In this document: positions 24,013 to 33,298 of the stretch, in pieces
Position numbering within the stretch: position 1 is the stretch's first letter
How the letters are laid out: each line of letters starts with the position of its first letter
Assembly: GCA_021404685.1 (NCBI GenBank)
Contig: QWHC01000002.1
Location: 248,001 to 312,000 of the forward strand
Reading direction: 5' to 3'
Source of the DNA: Chloroflexi bacterium CFX4
GTDB lineage: Bacteria > Chloroflexota > Anaerolineae > Aggregatilineales > UBA2796
DNA length: 64,000 nt
Position numbers and translations under genes: made by a program
Notes under the pieces: generated by a model
What the model was told of the DNA's origin: nothing
The model's input: the letters and a program-made list of their open reading frames with translations, nothing else
Database searches by the model: none

Positions 24013-25350
24013 ATGTATAAACAACAATTGTTGGAGCGTATTGGCAATCGCTCAGCCACCATTGGCATTATTGGGCTAGGCTATGTTGGGTTGCCGCTGG
24101 CAGTCGCCTTTGCCCAAGCTGGCTTCAAGGTGATCGGGCTTGATCTGGACGCCAAAAAAGTTGAGATGCTCCGCAACGGACAAAGCTACGTTACGGATGT
24201 GCCAAGTGCTGAACTGGCAACCCTTGTGCGCGAAGGCAAGCCCGGCGGCAGCCTGAGTGCCACCACGCACTATGCCGATCTGCGCCAGGCAGATATTATC
24301 AGCATTTGTGTGCCTACCCCATTGCGTAAGACCAAAGACCCGGATATGTCCTACGTGATCAGCGCCACAGAATCGGTGGCGGCGATCAGCCATGCGGGTA
24401 TGTTGATCGTCTTGGAAAGCACCACCTATCCCGGCACGACGGAAGAAATCCTCGTGCCGCGTATGCGCCAAGCCGGCTTGAAGCCCGGCGAAGATGTTTT
24501 CATCGCCTTCTCGCCCGAACGCATTGATCCGGGCAACAAGCACTATGGCGTCAAGAACACGCCGAAGGTCGTGGGCGGCTTCACAGAGGCGTGTAGCGAA
24601 GTCACCCATGCCTACTACGCCACCGTTGCTGATCAGGTTGTGAGGGTTAGCACCGCACGCGCCGCCGAGATGGTCAAGCTGCTGGAGAACACCTTCCGCG
24701 CTGTGAACATCGGTTTGGTGAACGAGATGGCGCTCATGTGCGATAAGTTGGCGGTGGATGTTTGGGAGGTGATCAGCGCGGCGGCAACCAAGCCGTTCGG
24801 CTTCATGCCCTTCTATCCCGGCCCCGGGCTGGGCGGACACTGCATCCCGATTGATCCGCTCTACCTGAGTTGGAAGCTCAAGACGCTCAACTACACGGCG
24901 CGCTTTATTGAGCTGGCAAGCGAAGTGAACACCTCTATGCCGGTGCATGTGGTCAACAAGATTGCAGAGGCGCTCAATGATGACTCGAAGGCGGTGCGCG
25001 GCGCACGGATCGCGGTGCTGGGCGCTGCCTACAAACGCGATGTGGATGATGTGCGTGAATCGCCGGCGTTGGATATCATCCAACTGCTGAACGAGCGCGG
25101 CGCACTGGTCACCTACCACGATCCGCACGTGCCAAGCCTGACTTTGGAGCATGGCAAGCCGCTTCAGAGCGTAGAACTTACGGCGGAATGGCTGCGCGCT
25201 GCCGACTGTGTGGTGATCGTCACCAACCATTCGGTCTTTGATTACCGTTGGGTTGTGGAAAATTGCCACTTGCTCATTGATACGCGCAATGCAACGGCTG
25301 CCGTCCTGACTGATGGGCGCGTGATCGGTGCGCGTGTGGTGCGCTTGTAG
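24013..25350 (+). CDS. Nucleotide-sugar (UDP-GlcNAc/ManNAc or UDP-glucose) 6-dehydrogenase
   Basis: A 445-residue four-electron dehydrogenase that oxidises the C6 of a UDP-sugar to a uronate. It has the N-terminal Rossmann motif IGIIGLGYVGLPLAVAFA, SICVPTPLRKTKDPD, ESTTYPGTTEE, FSPERIDPGN, ENTFRAVNIGLVNEMA and the catalytic Cys in GPGLGGHCIPIDPLYLSW, then the C-terminal GAAYKRDVDDVRESPALDI. The NTFRAVNIGLVNE pattern is nearer to the WecC/WbpA (N-acetylhexosamine) branch than to classic UDP-glucose dehydrogenase. It would supply uronic acids for a surface polysaccharide; no other polysaccharide genes adjoin it. Confidence 0.92.
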   Translation: MYKQQLLERIGNRSATIGIIGLGYVGLPLAVAFAQAGFKVIGLDLDAKKVEMLRNGQSYVTDVPSAELATLVREGKPGGSLSATTHYADLRQADIISICVPTPLRKTKDPDMSYVISATESVAAISHAGMLIVLESTTYPGTTEEILVPRMRQAGLKPGEDVFIAFSPERIDPGNKHYGVKNTPKVVGGFTEACSEVTHAYYATVADQVVRVSTARAAEMVKLLENTFRAVNIGLVNEMALMCDKLAVDVWEVISAAATKPFGFMPFYPGPGLGGHCIPIDPLYLSWKLKTLNYTARFIELASEVNTSMPVHVVNKIAEALNDDSKAVRGARIAVLGAAYKRDVDDVRESPALDIIQLLNERGALVTYHDPHVPSLTLEHGKPLQSVELTAEWLRAADCVVIVTNHSVFDYRWVVENCHLLIDTRNATAAVLTDGRVIGARVVRL

Positions 25351-25384
25351 GGAAACGTCGCATTTTCCTCAGCCGCAGCCCATC

Positions 25385-25418
25385 CGCAATCCTGCCTTGC
25401 GTGCAGGGTGGGATTGCG
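25385..25418. repeat. Inverted repeat after the nucleotide-sugar dehydrogenase gene
   Basis: CGCAATCC (25385-25392) pairs with GGATTGCG (25411-25418), with inner TGCC/GCAGG pairing. It can form an RNA hairpin 35 bases past the stop but has no T run, so terminator function is uncertain. Confidence 0.4.
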
Positions 25419-25447
25419 TGTGAGTCAATGTGACGTGCTGCCCCTGG

Positions 25448-25477
25448 TTGCGGCGCACTGCCCAAAGCGCGTATAAT
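25448..25477 (+). promoter_or_regulatory. Promoter of the secreted propeller-like protein
   Basis: TTGCGG (25448-25453), an 18-base spacer and TATAAT (25472-25477), about 40 bases before the chosen ATG. Confidence 0.6.
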
Positions 25478-25516
25478 CGCGGCGTGTTCCTGTGGTTTAC
25501 AGATAGGTGGGCAGGC

Positions 25517-27136
25517 ATGATCCGAGTATGGCGAGGCGTGCTAGGCGTTGCCCTAGCCAGCCTGATCCTTCTAACAATGCTCTCCAGTGCGCGGGCAGCA
25601 CAGGTAGATACCTGTCTTGGCTTGCCCGATTCGCGTTTGCGCGGCGGCAGCTTTGCCCGTGTGGTTGGCAACAGCCGCTTTAAGGAAGAAGCACCACCCG
25701 GCGCCTACTTAAAATCGAATGCGGCGCGTGGCGGCTTGGTGCTGCGCTACCTTGCCGAGGGCGCCTTGCTGCGCGTGGCAGAGGATGCCCAGCCGTTTTG
25801 CACCCTCGACGGCGACCGTTGGTGGGCAGTTGAGGCAGACGGGTTGCGCGGCTTTGTGACCGAATCGGTTGGGCAGCGCTATGTGCTAGAGCCGTACACA
25901 GGCGTGCCGCCTACACCTGCCCCTGACGGGCGCAACACCGTGCTAACCTGTGTGCGCCCCTACCTTGATCCGCCGCCACCCACGCCGACCGCCGTACCCG
26001 ATGCGCCGCCTTATTTCCGTGCAGTGTTCGGCGGCGAAGACGGCACACTCCAATACGCCGATCAGGGCGGCTTCCCACGCCTGATCACGCAGTTTGACTA
26101 TCCGCCGATCAGCGTAGACCTCTCGCCAGATGGCAGTGTAGCACTCGTCCTGACTTATAACGGCGTCTATTGGGTGGAAATTTTGAGCGGCAAGGTAGTC
26201 TACTTTGCCGACCCAACGCGCTTTAGCCTTGCTGAAGATGCATGGTTCACCCGCGCTCAGTGGACTCCGCAAGGCGATGCGGCTGCCCTTGAGCTGATGG
26301 ATACCCGTGATAATATCTACACCTTCTCGGTCTGGAACATCTCGCTGACAGGGCAAGGCGCACCCTTCCAAGTGGATACTGGCAAAGAGCCGCCGTTCAG
26401 CGTGCGCCGCTCGCCCGACCGCAGCGCGATGATCATCTTGAGCGCGAACGACATTTTGCGCTACCCACGTAACTTTGTGGATGAGCCGCCGCCGCTGCTG
26501 GAGTTTGTGCCAGCCAGTGGCGAAGGCGATGGGCGCAGCATCGTTCCCGCCTCGATCACGTGGTTGGCGGATAGCAGCGGCTTCTACGCCTATGTGCCAA
26601 AGTCTGAGGACGCGCCGCCTGATGATCCGTTTGGTGGACGGCTGTTCCTTGTGCCGTTGGAAGGCGAAGCGGAAGATTTGGGCGCGCTGAGCAACCTCCC
26701 ACGTGGTGCGGAAGTCATCCCTTCGCCAAAAGGCGATTTGCTGCTGGTGCGTGCCGACGAAACATGGCGCATTCAGACGCTTAGCGGGCAAGTGCGCCAA
26801 ACTTTGCCCGAAGGCAGCACCATTTTCGGCTGGACGCCTGACGGGTTGGGCGTCGCCTTTCGGAGTGAGGCGGGCAAACCAGCCTATCTGGGCGCCGATG
26901 GCGCGACCGAATCGCCCTATCTGCCGTTGGTGGATAACCTGTTCACGCTGGAATGGCTGCCGAACGGCACAGCGCTCTATACGGTGCGCGGCGCTGATGG
27001 CAAACTGACGCTCAGCGCGCAGCCTTTAGGCGCGGCAGCGCAGTATATTGGCATTGTGGCAGGGCGCTTTGCCTTCAGCGCAGCGACGTTCAACGCCGCG
27101 CCGGGCTTGGCGCGTCCGCCACAGCCTTGCCCATAG
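25517..27136 (+). CDS. Exported protein with SH3-like segment and WD40/TolB-like propeller
   Basis: A 539-residue protein with a signal peptide (MIRVWRGVLGVALASLILL, cleaved near SSARA-A). Residues about 30-130 look like a bacterial SH3-type segment (LLRVAEDAQPFCTLDGDRWW), then a Pro/Thr linker (DPPPPTPTAVPDAPP), then repeats of about 45-60 residues with FDYPPISVDLSPDGSVAL, FSVRRSPDRSAMIILS and AEVIPSPKGDLLLVRAD, typical of TolB/WD40 blades. It probably binds a ligand outside the cell; no catalytic motif is seen. The ATG is chosen because upstream in-frame codons overlap the promoter. Confidence 0.72.
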   Translation: MIRVWRGVLGVALASLILLTMLSSARAAQVDTCLGLPDSRLRGGSFARVVGNSRFKEEAPPGAYLKSNAARGGLVLRYLAEGALLRVAEDAQPFCTLDGDRWWAVEADGLRGFVTESVGQRYVLEPYTGVPPTPAPDGRNTVLTCVRPYLDPPPPTPTAVPDAPPYFRAVFGGEDGTLQYADQGGFPRLITQFDYPPISVDLSPDGSVALVLTYNGVYWVEILSGKVVYFADPTRFSLAEDAWFTRAQWTPQGDAAALELMDTRDNIYTFSVWNISLTGQGAPFQVDTGKEPPFSVRRSPDRSAMIILSANDILRYPRNFVDEPPPLLEFVPASGEGDGRSIVPASITWLADSSGFYAYVPKSEDAPPDDPFGGRLFLVPLEGEAEDLGALSNLPRGAEVIPSPKGDLLLVRADETWRIQTLSGQVRQTLPEGSTIFGWTPDGLGVAFRSEAGKPAYLGADGATESPYLPLVDNLFTLEWLPNGTALYTVRGADGKLTLSAQPLGAAAQYIGIVAGRFAFSAATFNAAPGLARPPQPCP

Positions 27137-27185
27137 GCTGTGGGCAGAAGCCACCACCTTGATTTGTTTTAATGTTTTGCATTGC

Positions 27186-27205
27186 GGACGCGCTAAGGCG
27201 CGTCC
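27186..27205. repeat. Palindrome GGACGCGC-taag-GCGCGTCC
   Basis: A perfect 8-bp stem between the propeller gene and the converging signal peptidase. The following CCTACAATTA also follows a hairpin at 41375-41390, which hints at a shared small element. There is no T run. Confidence 0.5.
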
Positions 27206-27321
27206 CTACAATTAAATCTCAGAGCAGCGCCTAGCCCGCTATGGTATGCCAGCGAAGCACTTTTGCGCGCTCCGCTGGCAAACAGGATTTCACCCCCTAA
27301 GGGTTGAGGCAGCTTTTCGCG

Positions 27322-27912
27322 TTAGGGCAAGTTGCGGTAATTGGGATGTTCAATAATTGAGAATTCTGAGAGGGGCCAATATTTCACCCACGCCTGCCCA
27401 ACGATCAAATGGCGCTCAATCGGTCCGAAGTTGTGGCTATCATAGCTTTGTGGGCGGTTATCGCCTAGCACAAAATACTGCGTCGCGCTGAGCCTCCAGG
27501 TGCCGTTGCAACCCAGCCCGCAAAAATCACGCACGTAAGGTTCTTCCAAACGCACGCCGTTGACATAGACGCGCCCATCTTTGAGTTCAATGGTCTCGTT
27601 CGGCAAGCCAATCACGCGCTTGATCAAGTCGTCGCCGCCCTCATAGCGCGGATTATGCAGCACGATCACATCGCCGCGCTGCGGCGGGCTAAAAAAGTAT
27701 GCCAAGCGGTTCACGATCACCAAGTTGCCGGTGTGGAAGGTCGGCTGCATACTGGGGCCATCCACGATGGCGCGTGCCGTCATCAGGTTGATGGGCGTGA
27801 AGGTGATCAGCACCAGCAGGGCGATCTCCAACACATCGCGCAGCAGGCTGCGTTTGCCGCGCAGGGGCGGGCGGGCGGAAAGGCGTGTTACGTTCTGATC
27901 AAGCACAGCCAA
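27322..27912 (-). CDS. lepB: Signal peptidase I
   Basis: This 196-residue membrane-anchored Ser-Lys protease removes signal peptides from exported proteins. One N-terminal helix (VLEIALLVLITFTPINLM) precedes the catalytic Ser in IVDGPSMQPTF and the catalytic Lys in DDLIKRVIGLPNE; the box GDNRPQSYDSHNFGPI closes the fold. A pair of Cys (FCGLGCNG) lies in an insert shared with the neighbouring paralogue and could form a disulfide. It lies 30 bases downstream of that paralogue and is probably co-transcribed with it. Confidence 0.93.
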   Translation of the reverse strand: MAVLDQNVTRLSARPPLRGKRSLLRDVLEIALLVLITFTPINLMTARAIVDGPSMQPTFHTGNLVIVNRLAYFFSPPQRGDVIVLHNPRYEGGDDLIKRVIGLPNETIELKDGRVYVNGVRLEEPYVRDFCGLGCNGTWRLSATQYFVLGDNRPQSYDSHNFGPIERHLIVGQAWVKYWPLSEFSIIEHPNYRNLP

Positions 27913-27942
27913 AAAGACTCCTTGAAATGGGTTGCGAACAGC

Positions 27943-28641
27943 TTAGATGCCGCTGAATGGGTCAAACTCACGCTCATCTGTGGGCGGCGGCGGTGTGTAG
28001 GGTGCGGGTGTGCGCGTTGGTGTGGGGGGCGGCGGTGTGAAATCCTTCGGGACGGGCGCATAATTGGGGTGATCAATGATCGCCACATCGGGCAGGGGCC
28101 AATAGCGCACCCATGCTTGCCCAACGATCAAACTGCGCTTGATCGGCCCGAACGAGTGGCTATCGTGGCTGCTGGGGCGGTTATCGCCCAGCACGAAATA
28201 TTCATCTTCGCCAATTTGCCACGTGCCATCGCAACTGCTGGTGCAAAAGCGCTCAATGTAGGGTTCATCCAGCAGCACACCGTTGACATAGACGCGCCCT
28301 TCCAAAATTTGCACATATTCGCCGGGCAGCCCAACCACACGCTTGATGAAATCCTCTTTGCCATTGCGCGGATTGTGCAGCACAATCACGTCGCCGCGCT
28401 GTGGGTTATCGAAAAAGTAGGCGAAGCGGTTCACGATGACAAGCTGCCCCGTCTCGAAGTTGGGGCGCATACTGCTGCCTTCCACAACGGCGCGAGCCGT
28501 GGTCAGGTTCACAAAGGTATAGATGATGGCGATCAGCAAGACGATCTCGCCAAAGTCGCGCCATAGCGGGCGGCGGTTTAGGTGAGGGCGTGATGTTTCG
28601 GTGCTTTCAGGCTCCAGCACAGGCGGGTACTTCCTTAACAT
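27943..28641 (-). CDS. lepB: Signal peptidase I, second copy
   Basis: This 232-residue paralogue of the adjacent enzyme has the same anchor, the Ser box VVEGSSMRPNF, the Lys box EDFIKRVVGLPGE, and GDNRPSSHDSHSFGPI. The Cys pair (FCTSSCDG) is kept. It differs by a Pro/Thr-rich C-terminal tail of about 35 residues (PPPPTPTRTPAPYTPPPP), likely exposed outside and possibly wall-spanning. Tandem duplicates with different tails suggest different clients or timing. Confidence 0.93.
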   Translation of the reverse strand: MLRKYPPVLEPESTETSRPHLNRRPLWRDFGEIVLLIAIIYTFVNLTTARAVVEGSSMRPNFETGQLVIVNRFAYFFDNPQRGDVIVLHNPRNGKEDFIKRVVGLPGEYVQILEGRVYVNGVLLDEPYIERFCTSSCDGTWQIGEDEYFVLGDNRPSSHDSHSFGPIKRSLIVGQAWVRYWPLPDVAIIDHPNYAPVPKDFTPPPPTPTRTPAPYTPPPPTDEREFDPFSGI

Positions 28642-28720
28642 AGTGGCTTACGCAACATTTTAGCACAGCTTGCGGGCGGTGGGCAGCCCCTTCACGATTT
28701 TCTTAGGCGGGCAAACCAAA

Positions 28721-28741
28721 GGGCGGGAGAGTATCCCGCCC
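28721..28741. repeat. GC-rich palindrome GGGCGGGA-gagta-TCCCGCCC
   Basis: A perfect 8-bp stem with a 5-base loop just past the aconitase stop, on the 3' side of that minus-strand gene. It has the same stem as the palindrome at 22743-22762 and no T run on either side. Confidence 0.6.
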
Positions 28742-28765
28742 GCTTGCCTATGCCGAACAGCGCCC

Positions 28766-31474
28766 TTAGCTTGCCAGCATCTTCCGCAGCACGGAGGGCA
28801 GCAGCCCGCCGTTGCGGTAGTTGTCTACTTCCACCTGCGAGTCGAGGCGGGCAATCACGCTGAAGGCAAACGACTCGCCGCTCGGGCGCTCCACGCGCAC
28901 CGTCACCTCAGCCCGCGGCGCCATGCCGTCGTGAATGCCTTCCACAGTGATCACTTCTTCACCGGTCAACCCGTAGGTTGCGGCATCCTCGCCGGCCTTG
29001 AATTGCAACGGCAGCACGCCCATACCCACCAGATTGCCGCGGTGAATGCGCTCAAAGCTCTCTGCCAACACGGCGCGCACGCCCAAGAGTGCCGTCCCTT
29101 TTGCCGCCCAATCACGGCTGCTGCCCGTGCCATATTCCTTGCCAGCAATCACGATCAGCGGCGTGCCATCCTGCTTATAGCGCATGGCAGCTTCGTAGAT
29201 GCTCATCTGCTCGTTGGTTGGCAGGTAGCGCGTATAGCCGCCTTCCACGCCGTTCAACATCAGGTTCTTGATGCGGATGTTGGCAAAGGTGCCGCGCACC
29301 ATGACGCGATCATTGCCGCGCCGCGTGCCGTACTGGTTAAAATCTTCTTTCTTCACGCCGCGCCCAAGCAGGTATTGCCCAGCAGGGCTGTTCACGGCAA
29401 TGTTGCCCGCTGGCGAGATGTGATCGGTCGTGATCGAGTCGCCAAGCAGTGCCAGCACACGCGCACCGCGAATGTCGCTCAGCGGCGCAACGTCTACCGT
29501 GAAATTCTCAAAGTAGGGCGGTTCTTGGATGTAGGTGGAGTCTTCCGTCCATGCGTAGAGCAAATCGCCCTTGTTCGGAATGGCGTTCCAATCCTCGTTG
29601 GCGGTCTCGATGCCGTTATACAGGCGCTGGTAAACCTCCGGCTTGGTGGCAACGCGCAGGTAGTCTTCCAACTCTGCCTGTGTGTACCAAATCTCGCGCA
29701 GGAAGACGGGCTTCCCGTCCTGATCGTAGCCGATTGGGTCACTTTCCAGGTTAATGTCCACCGTGCCTGCCAGCGCGTAGGCAACCACCAACGGCGGCGA
29801 GGCAAGGTAGTTTGCCTTCACCAACGGATTGATGCGCCCTTCAAAGTTGCGGTTGCCACTCAGCACGGCAGCCGCCACAAGGTTATGATCGCTGACCGCC
29901 TGCGCCACTTCATTCGGCAGCGGGCCTGAATTGCCGATGCAGGTGGTGCAGCCATAGCCAACGACATGGAAGCCAAGCTGTTCAAGGTAGGGCATTAAGC
30001 CCGATTCGGTCAGGTATTCGGTCACCACGCGCGAGCCGGGCGCAAGGCTGGTCTTGACGAACGGCTTCACCTGCAAGCCGCGCTCGACTGCCTTTTTGGC
30101 GAGCAAGCCTGCGCCAAGCATCACCGATGGATTGCTGGTGTTGGTGCAGCTTGTGATGGAGGCAATCACAACTGCGCCGTGCGTCACCTCAACGGTGTGT
30201 CCATTCTGCACGACGGCGCGCTGAGCGCGTTCTTCATCGCTGAGCGCGTAGCCACGGGCGCTGAGCGGCGCGCTGAGCGCATCGTGGAAGGCTTGCTTCA
30301 GTTCACTGACGCGCACGCGATCCTGTGGACGTTTGGGACCGGCAAGGCTTGGCTCTACGCTGCCCAAATCCAGCTCGATCACGTCGGTGAAGGTTGGCGC
30401 GGGCGTGGCATCGGTGCGGAACAGCCCTTGTTCTTTGCAGTAGCGCTCCACAAGCTGCACTTCTGCCTCTGTGCGCCCGGTGCGCCGCAGATAGTCCAGC
30501 GTGATGTGGTCAACCGGGAAGAAGCTCAGCGTCGCGCCGTAGTCGGGCGCCATATTGGCAATCGTAGCGCGGTCAGGCAGCGACATATGGCTTAAGCCTT
30601 CGCCGAAAAACTCCACGAACTTATCTACAACGCCCTTCTTCCGCAAAATCTGGGTGACGACCAGCACAAGATCGGTGGCGGTAGTGCCTTCGGGCAGTTT
30701 GCCCGTCAGCTTGAAGCCGATCACCTCTGGCAGCAGCATGTAGTAAGGCTGCCCAAGCATGACTGCCTCTGCCTCAATGCCGCCCACGCCCCAGCCAACC
30801 ACGCCCAAGCCGTTGATCATGGTGCTGTGCGAATCAGTGCCGACCAAGCTATCCGGGAAGGCGACGCTCTCGCCGTTTTCGGTGCGGCGTTGGACGCCCT
30901 TCGCCAAATATTCAAGGTTCACCTGATGGACAATGCCTGAGCGTGGCGGCACGACGCGGTAGTTTTGGAAAGCAGTCTGCGCCCAGCGCAAGAATTCGTA
31001 GCGCTCATAGTTGCGCTCAAATTCAATCTTGCTGTTGATCATGAGGGCATCGCGGCTGCCGAAGGCGTCAATCTGAATGGAATGATCGATCACCAAATCG
31101 GTTGGCACCAAGGGATTCACCTTGCGTGGGTCTTTGCCTAAGCGCTGCATGGCGTCACGCATGGCGGCCAGGTCTACCATACACGGCACGCCGGTATAGT
31201 CTTGCATCAGCACGCGGGCGGGCATGAACGGCACTTCGCGTGCGGCGGGCGATGCGGCGTTATAGGTTGCCCAGGCCGTCACGTCGTCCTCAGTGACGTT
31301 GTAGCCGTCTAGAGAGCGCAGCGCCGTCTCCAGCAGCACCTTAATCGAAAAAGGCAACTGCGAAACGGGCGCGATGCCGAGTTCTTCCAAGCGGTTGAGG
31401 CGGTAGAGGGTGGCGCTGCCGCTGCCTGTTTCAAAAGCGGCACGTGCGCCAAACTTATCGTACTTTTGGGTCAT
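28766..31474 (-). CDS. acnA: Aconitate hydratase (AcnA/IRP1 type)
   Basis: A 902-residue TCA-cycle enzyme that isomerises citrate and isocitrate through a [4Fe-4S] cluster. The cluster cysteines lie in [14 protein letters not shown] and [14 protein letters not shown]; other marks are [34 protein letters not shown], and the C-terminal swivel domain ([39 protein letters not shown]). The start MTQKYDKFG is chosen because it matches the family N-terminus; a longer frame upstream is not conserved-looking. A minus-strand TACAAT lies about 110 bases upstream. It is transcribed alone. Confidence 0.96.
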   Translation of the reverse strand: MTQKYDKFGARAAFETGSGSATLYRLNRLEELGIAPVSQLPFSIKVLLETALRSLDGYNVTEDDVTAWATYNAASPAAREVPFMPARVLMQDYTGVPCMVDLAAMRDAMQRLGKDPRKVNPLVPTDLVIDHSIQIDAFGSRDALMINSKIEFERNYERYEFLRWAQTAFQNYRVVPPRSGIVHQVNLEYLAKGVQRRTENGESVAFPDSLVGTDSHSTMINGLGVVGWGVGGIEAEAVMLGQPYYMLLPEVIGFKLTGKLPEGTTATDLVLVVTQILRKKGVVDKFVEFFGEGLSHMSLPDRATIANMAPDYGATLSFFPVDHITLDYLRRTGRTEAEVQLVERYCKEQGLFRTDATPAPTFTDVIELDLGSVEPSLAGPKRPQDRVRVSELKQAFHDALSAPLSARGYALSDEERAQRAVVQNGHTVEVTHGAVVIASITSCTNTSNPSVMLGAGLLAKKAVERGLQVKPFVKTSLAPGSRVVTEYLTESGLMPYLEQLGFHVVGYGCTTCIGNSGPLPNEVAQAVSDHNLVAAAVLSGNRNFEGRINPLVKANYLASPPLVVAYALAGTVDINLESDPIGYDQDGKPVFLREIWYTQAELEDYLRVATKPEVYQRLYNGIETANEDWNAIPNKGDLLYAWTEDSTYIQEPPYFENFTVDVAPLSDIRGARVLALLGDSITTDHISPAGNIAVNSPAGQYLLGRGVKKEDFNQYGTRRGNDRVMVRGTFANIRIKNLMLNGVEGGYTRYLPTNEQMSIYEAAMRYKQDGTPLIVIAGKEYGTGSSRDWAAKGTALLGVRAVLAESFERIHRGNLVGMGVLPLQFKAGEDAATYGLTGEEVITVEGIHDGMAPRAEVTVRVERPSGESFAFSVIARLDSQVEVDNYRNGGLLPSVLRKMLAS

Positions 31475-31724
31475 ATGGCGAATCCTGTTCCTATGCTTAG
31501 AGAGCGCACTTGACGGCGCAAGAAGCGCCAAGAGCGCACAACGAAACGAGACTTTGGGTAAATTCCGCGTGAGATAGTTAGATTGTACGCACAAACGCGC
31601 ATTTTTTCTAGGGAGTGGCGCAAACAGAGGTGAATCGCGGTGTGGATGGGAAGGGTACGGCGAACGGGCAGGCTTTACTCCCGCCCGTCTACAGGTATGG
31701 GGCTAAGATAGGCGGCAGCCGGTG

Positions 31725-32309
31725 CTAAAATGTGCCGGGCTGCGCGTAGGGATAGCTCCATAACGCAACTTGCAAGACCACTGCCTTAAACCATGCCTGA
31801 TACATCTTCTCAACCGTTTCAGGGTTGTGCCCCCTTTTGCTCAAAAACGGCAGCATAGTTGCTGTGATCGGATAAATGAAGGCAATCATATAGCGCAGCG
31901 GAATAAGCGCTACACTCTGCACCTGATCAGTTTGGTTCTTCTTAGTGCTATGGTGGCGCAGCGCAATTTCCATCGCATAGTTTAGCCACGCTTGATCATA
32001 CGGGCGCTGGCAGGTGTCCAAAATCCACTGCCCAAAGCGCTGCCGCACTTGCGTTAGATAGTGCGTGATCGGTTGTCCTTGTGGGTTGGTGAAGTAGTGC
32101 AGCAAGTGCGAATGTGCGCCAACAAAACCATACCACACATCCAGCACCGCCTCAACCTGATCAGCAAGCACTTCACCCGCCAATTGTAAGTAGCGCTGAT
32201 CTTCCTCAGCAAAGAGCAAGCTTTGCTTGAGTAGCGCGAATTCCTCTGCACTTAACGGCGATTGGGCAACTTGCGCGCTGCCGTAGGTATAGCCTGTAAG
32301 CTCAGTCAT
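31725..32309 (-). CDS. Protoglobin-domain protein
   Basis: A 194-residue single-domain globin of the protoglobin type: helix-rich, with LSAEEFALLKQSLLFAEED, VEAVLDVWYGFVGAHSHLL and MEIALRHHSTKKNQTDQV, where the His of RHH-x3-KN is the expected proximal haem ligand. Protoglobins bind O2, CO and NO; the physiological role is unclear. AGAGG lies 8 bases before the start MTELTGYTYG, preferred over the ATG 18 codons upstream. A divergent LysR-type gene starts 105 bases away, so the regulator probably controls it. Confidence 0.83.
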   Translation of the reverse strand: MTELTGYTYGSAQVAQSPLSAEEFALLKQSLLFAEEDQRYLQLAGEVLADQVEAVLDVWYGFVGAHSHLLHYFTNPQGQPITHYLTQVRQRFGQWILDTCQRPYDQAWLNYAMEIALRHHSTKKNQTDQVQSVALIPLRYMIAFIYPITATMLPFLSKRGHNPETVEKMYQAWFKAVVLQVALWSYPYAQPGTF

Positions 32310-32413
32310 ATGGTTTACCTCTTTAGAACAACCACTTTTCACACCCAACAGCATAGAGTACACTTAATCATAGGTCAAATACATAAAACCAATTAAAACG
32401 ATAGGGTTTAACT
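32310..32413. promoter_or_regulatory. AT-rich divergent control region between protoglobin and LysR genes
   Basis: The 104-base spacer is far more AT-rich than its surroundings and holds ATAGGTCAAATACATAAAAC and a second GATAGG 30 bases on. Such regions normally hold the T-N11-A sites of LysR regulators; I cannot pin the exact operator. Confidence 0.4.
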
Positions 32414-33298
32414 ATGGATTTGCGGAAACTGCGTTACCTGCTAACTGTGGCGGAAGAAAAACACTTCACACGGGCGGCGGAGCGCCTCTACATTTCGCAG
32501 CCGTCGCTCTCGCAGCAAATCAAGCACTTAGAAGATGAACTAGGTACAGCCCTTATTGAGCGCTCTAGCCGTCTGGTGCGGCTTACTGCGGCAGGCGAAT
32601 TGCTCTGCCAACATGCCCGCCACATCTTCAACGAACTGCAAGATGCTCAGACTGCGCTTGCCGAACTCGCGCACCTTGAACGTGGCACACTTGCCATTGG
32701 CTGCGTGCAAACCGTCAATGCTTACCTGATGCCGCGCCTGTTAAGCGCTTTTGTGGCGCAGCACCCGAACATCGCTCTCAGCGTTGAGGAAATGCCCGCC
32801 GCCGAGATTGAGGCACGTTTGCTGGAAGGCACCCTTCAGATCGGCTTGGGATTTTCGCCGCCTTCGCAGCCTGCCATTGAGGCGGAGGTGCTTTTTGATG
32901 AGGAATTGGTGCTGTACGTAGCAGCCGATCATCCGTTAGCAGGCTGCACACAGCTTGAACTCAGACAGTTGGAAGGTGTGCCGCTGGCGCTTTTGCCGCG
33001 CACCTTTTGCACGCGGCGCATTTGGGAAGCCTGCGCTCAGCAAGCTGCACTGACGCCTAAGGTGATGGTGGAACTGAACACTGTTCAGGGCTTGCTCAGC
33101 CTTGTTTCGCACAGCCGCCTTGCCAGTGTGCTGCCACAGCTTGCTCAGTCCCTAGCCCAAAATTTATGCGCGATCCGTTTAGTGCTGCCAACGCCGCGCC
33201 GCAGCATAGCCCTGTTGTGGCGTCGGAACGCTTTTAAGTGTGCTGCCAGCCGTGCCTTTGCCCACCTGCTGAAAAGCACGCCACTGGGCATTGGGTGA
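32414..33298 (+). CDS. LysR-family transcriptional regulator
   Basis: A 294-residue regulator. The N-terminal helix-turn-helix reads MDLRKLRYLLTVAEEKHFTR, then AAERLYISQPSLSQQIKHLE and LTAAGELLCQHARHIF. The effector domain (about 90-290) has the periplasmic-binding-like core, with LAIGCVQTVNAYLMPRLL and LVLYVAADHPLAG. It resembles the CynR/BenM class. Divergence from protoglobin suggests it regulates that gene and itself, with an unknown co-inducer. The next gene overlaps its stop by 4 bases. Confidence 0.9.
   Translation: MDLRKLRYLLTVAEEKHFTRAAERLYISQPSLSQQIKHLEDELGTALIERSSRLVRLTAAGELLCQHARHIFNELQDAQTALAELAHLERGTLAIGCVQTVNAYLMPRLLSAFVAQHPNIALSVEEMPAAEIEARLLEGTLQIGLGFSPPSQPAIEAEVLFDEELVLYVAADHPLAGCTQLELRQLEGVPLALLPRTFCTRRIWEACAQQAALTPKVMVELNTVQGLLSLVSHSRLASVLPQLAQSLAQNLCAIRLVLPTPRRSIALLWRRNAFKCAASRAFAHLLKSTPLGIG

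Noticed and set aside
27137..27321. Promoter with TACAAT after the propeller gene
   Set aside because: No plus-strand gene follows, and the -35 spacing is poor.
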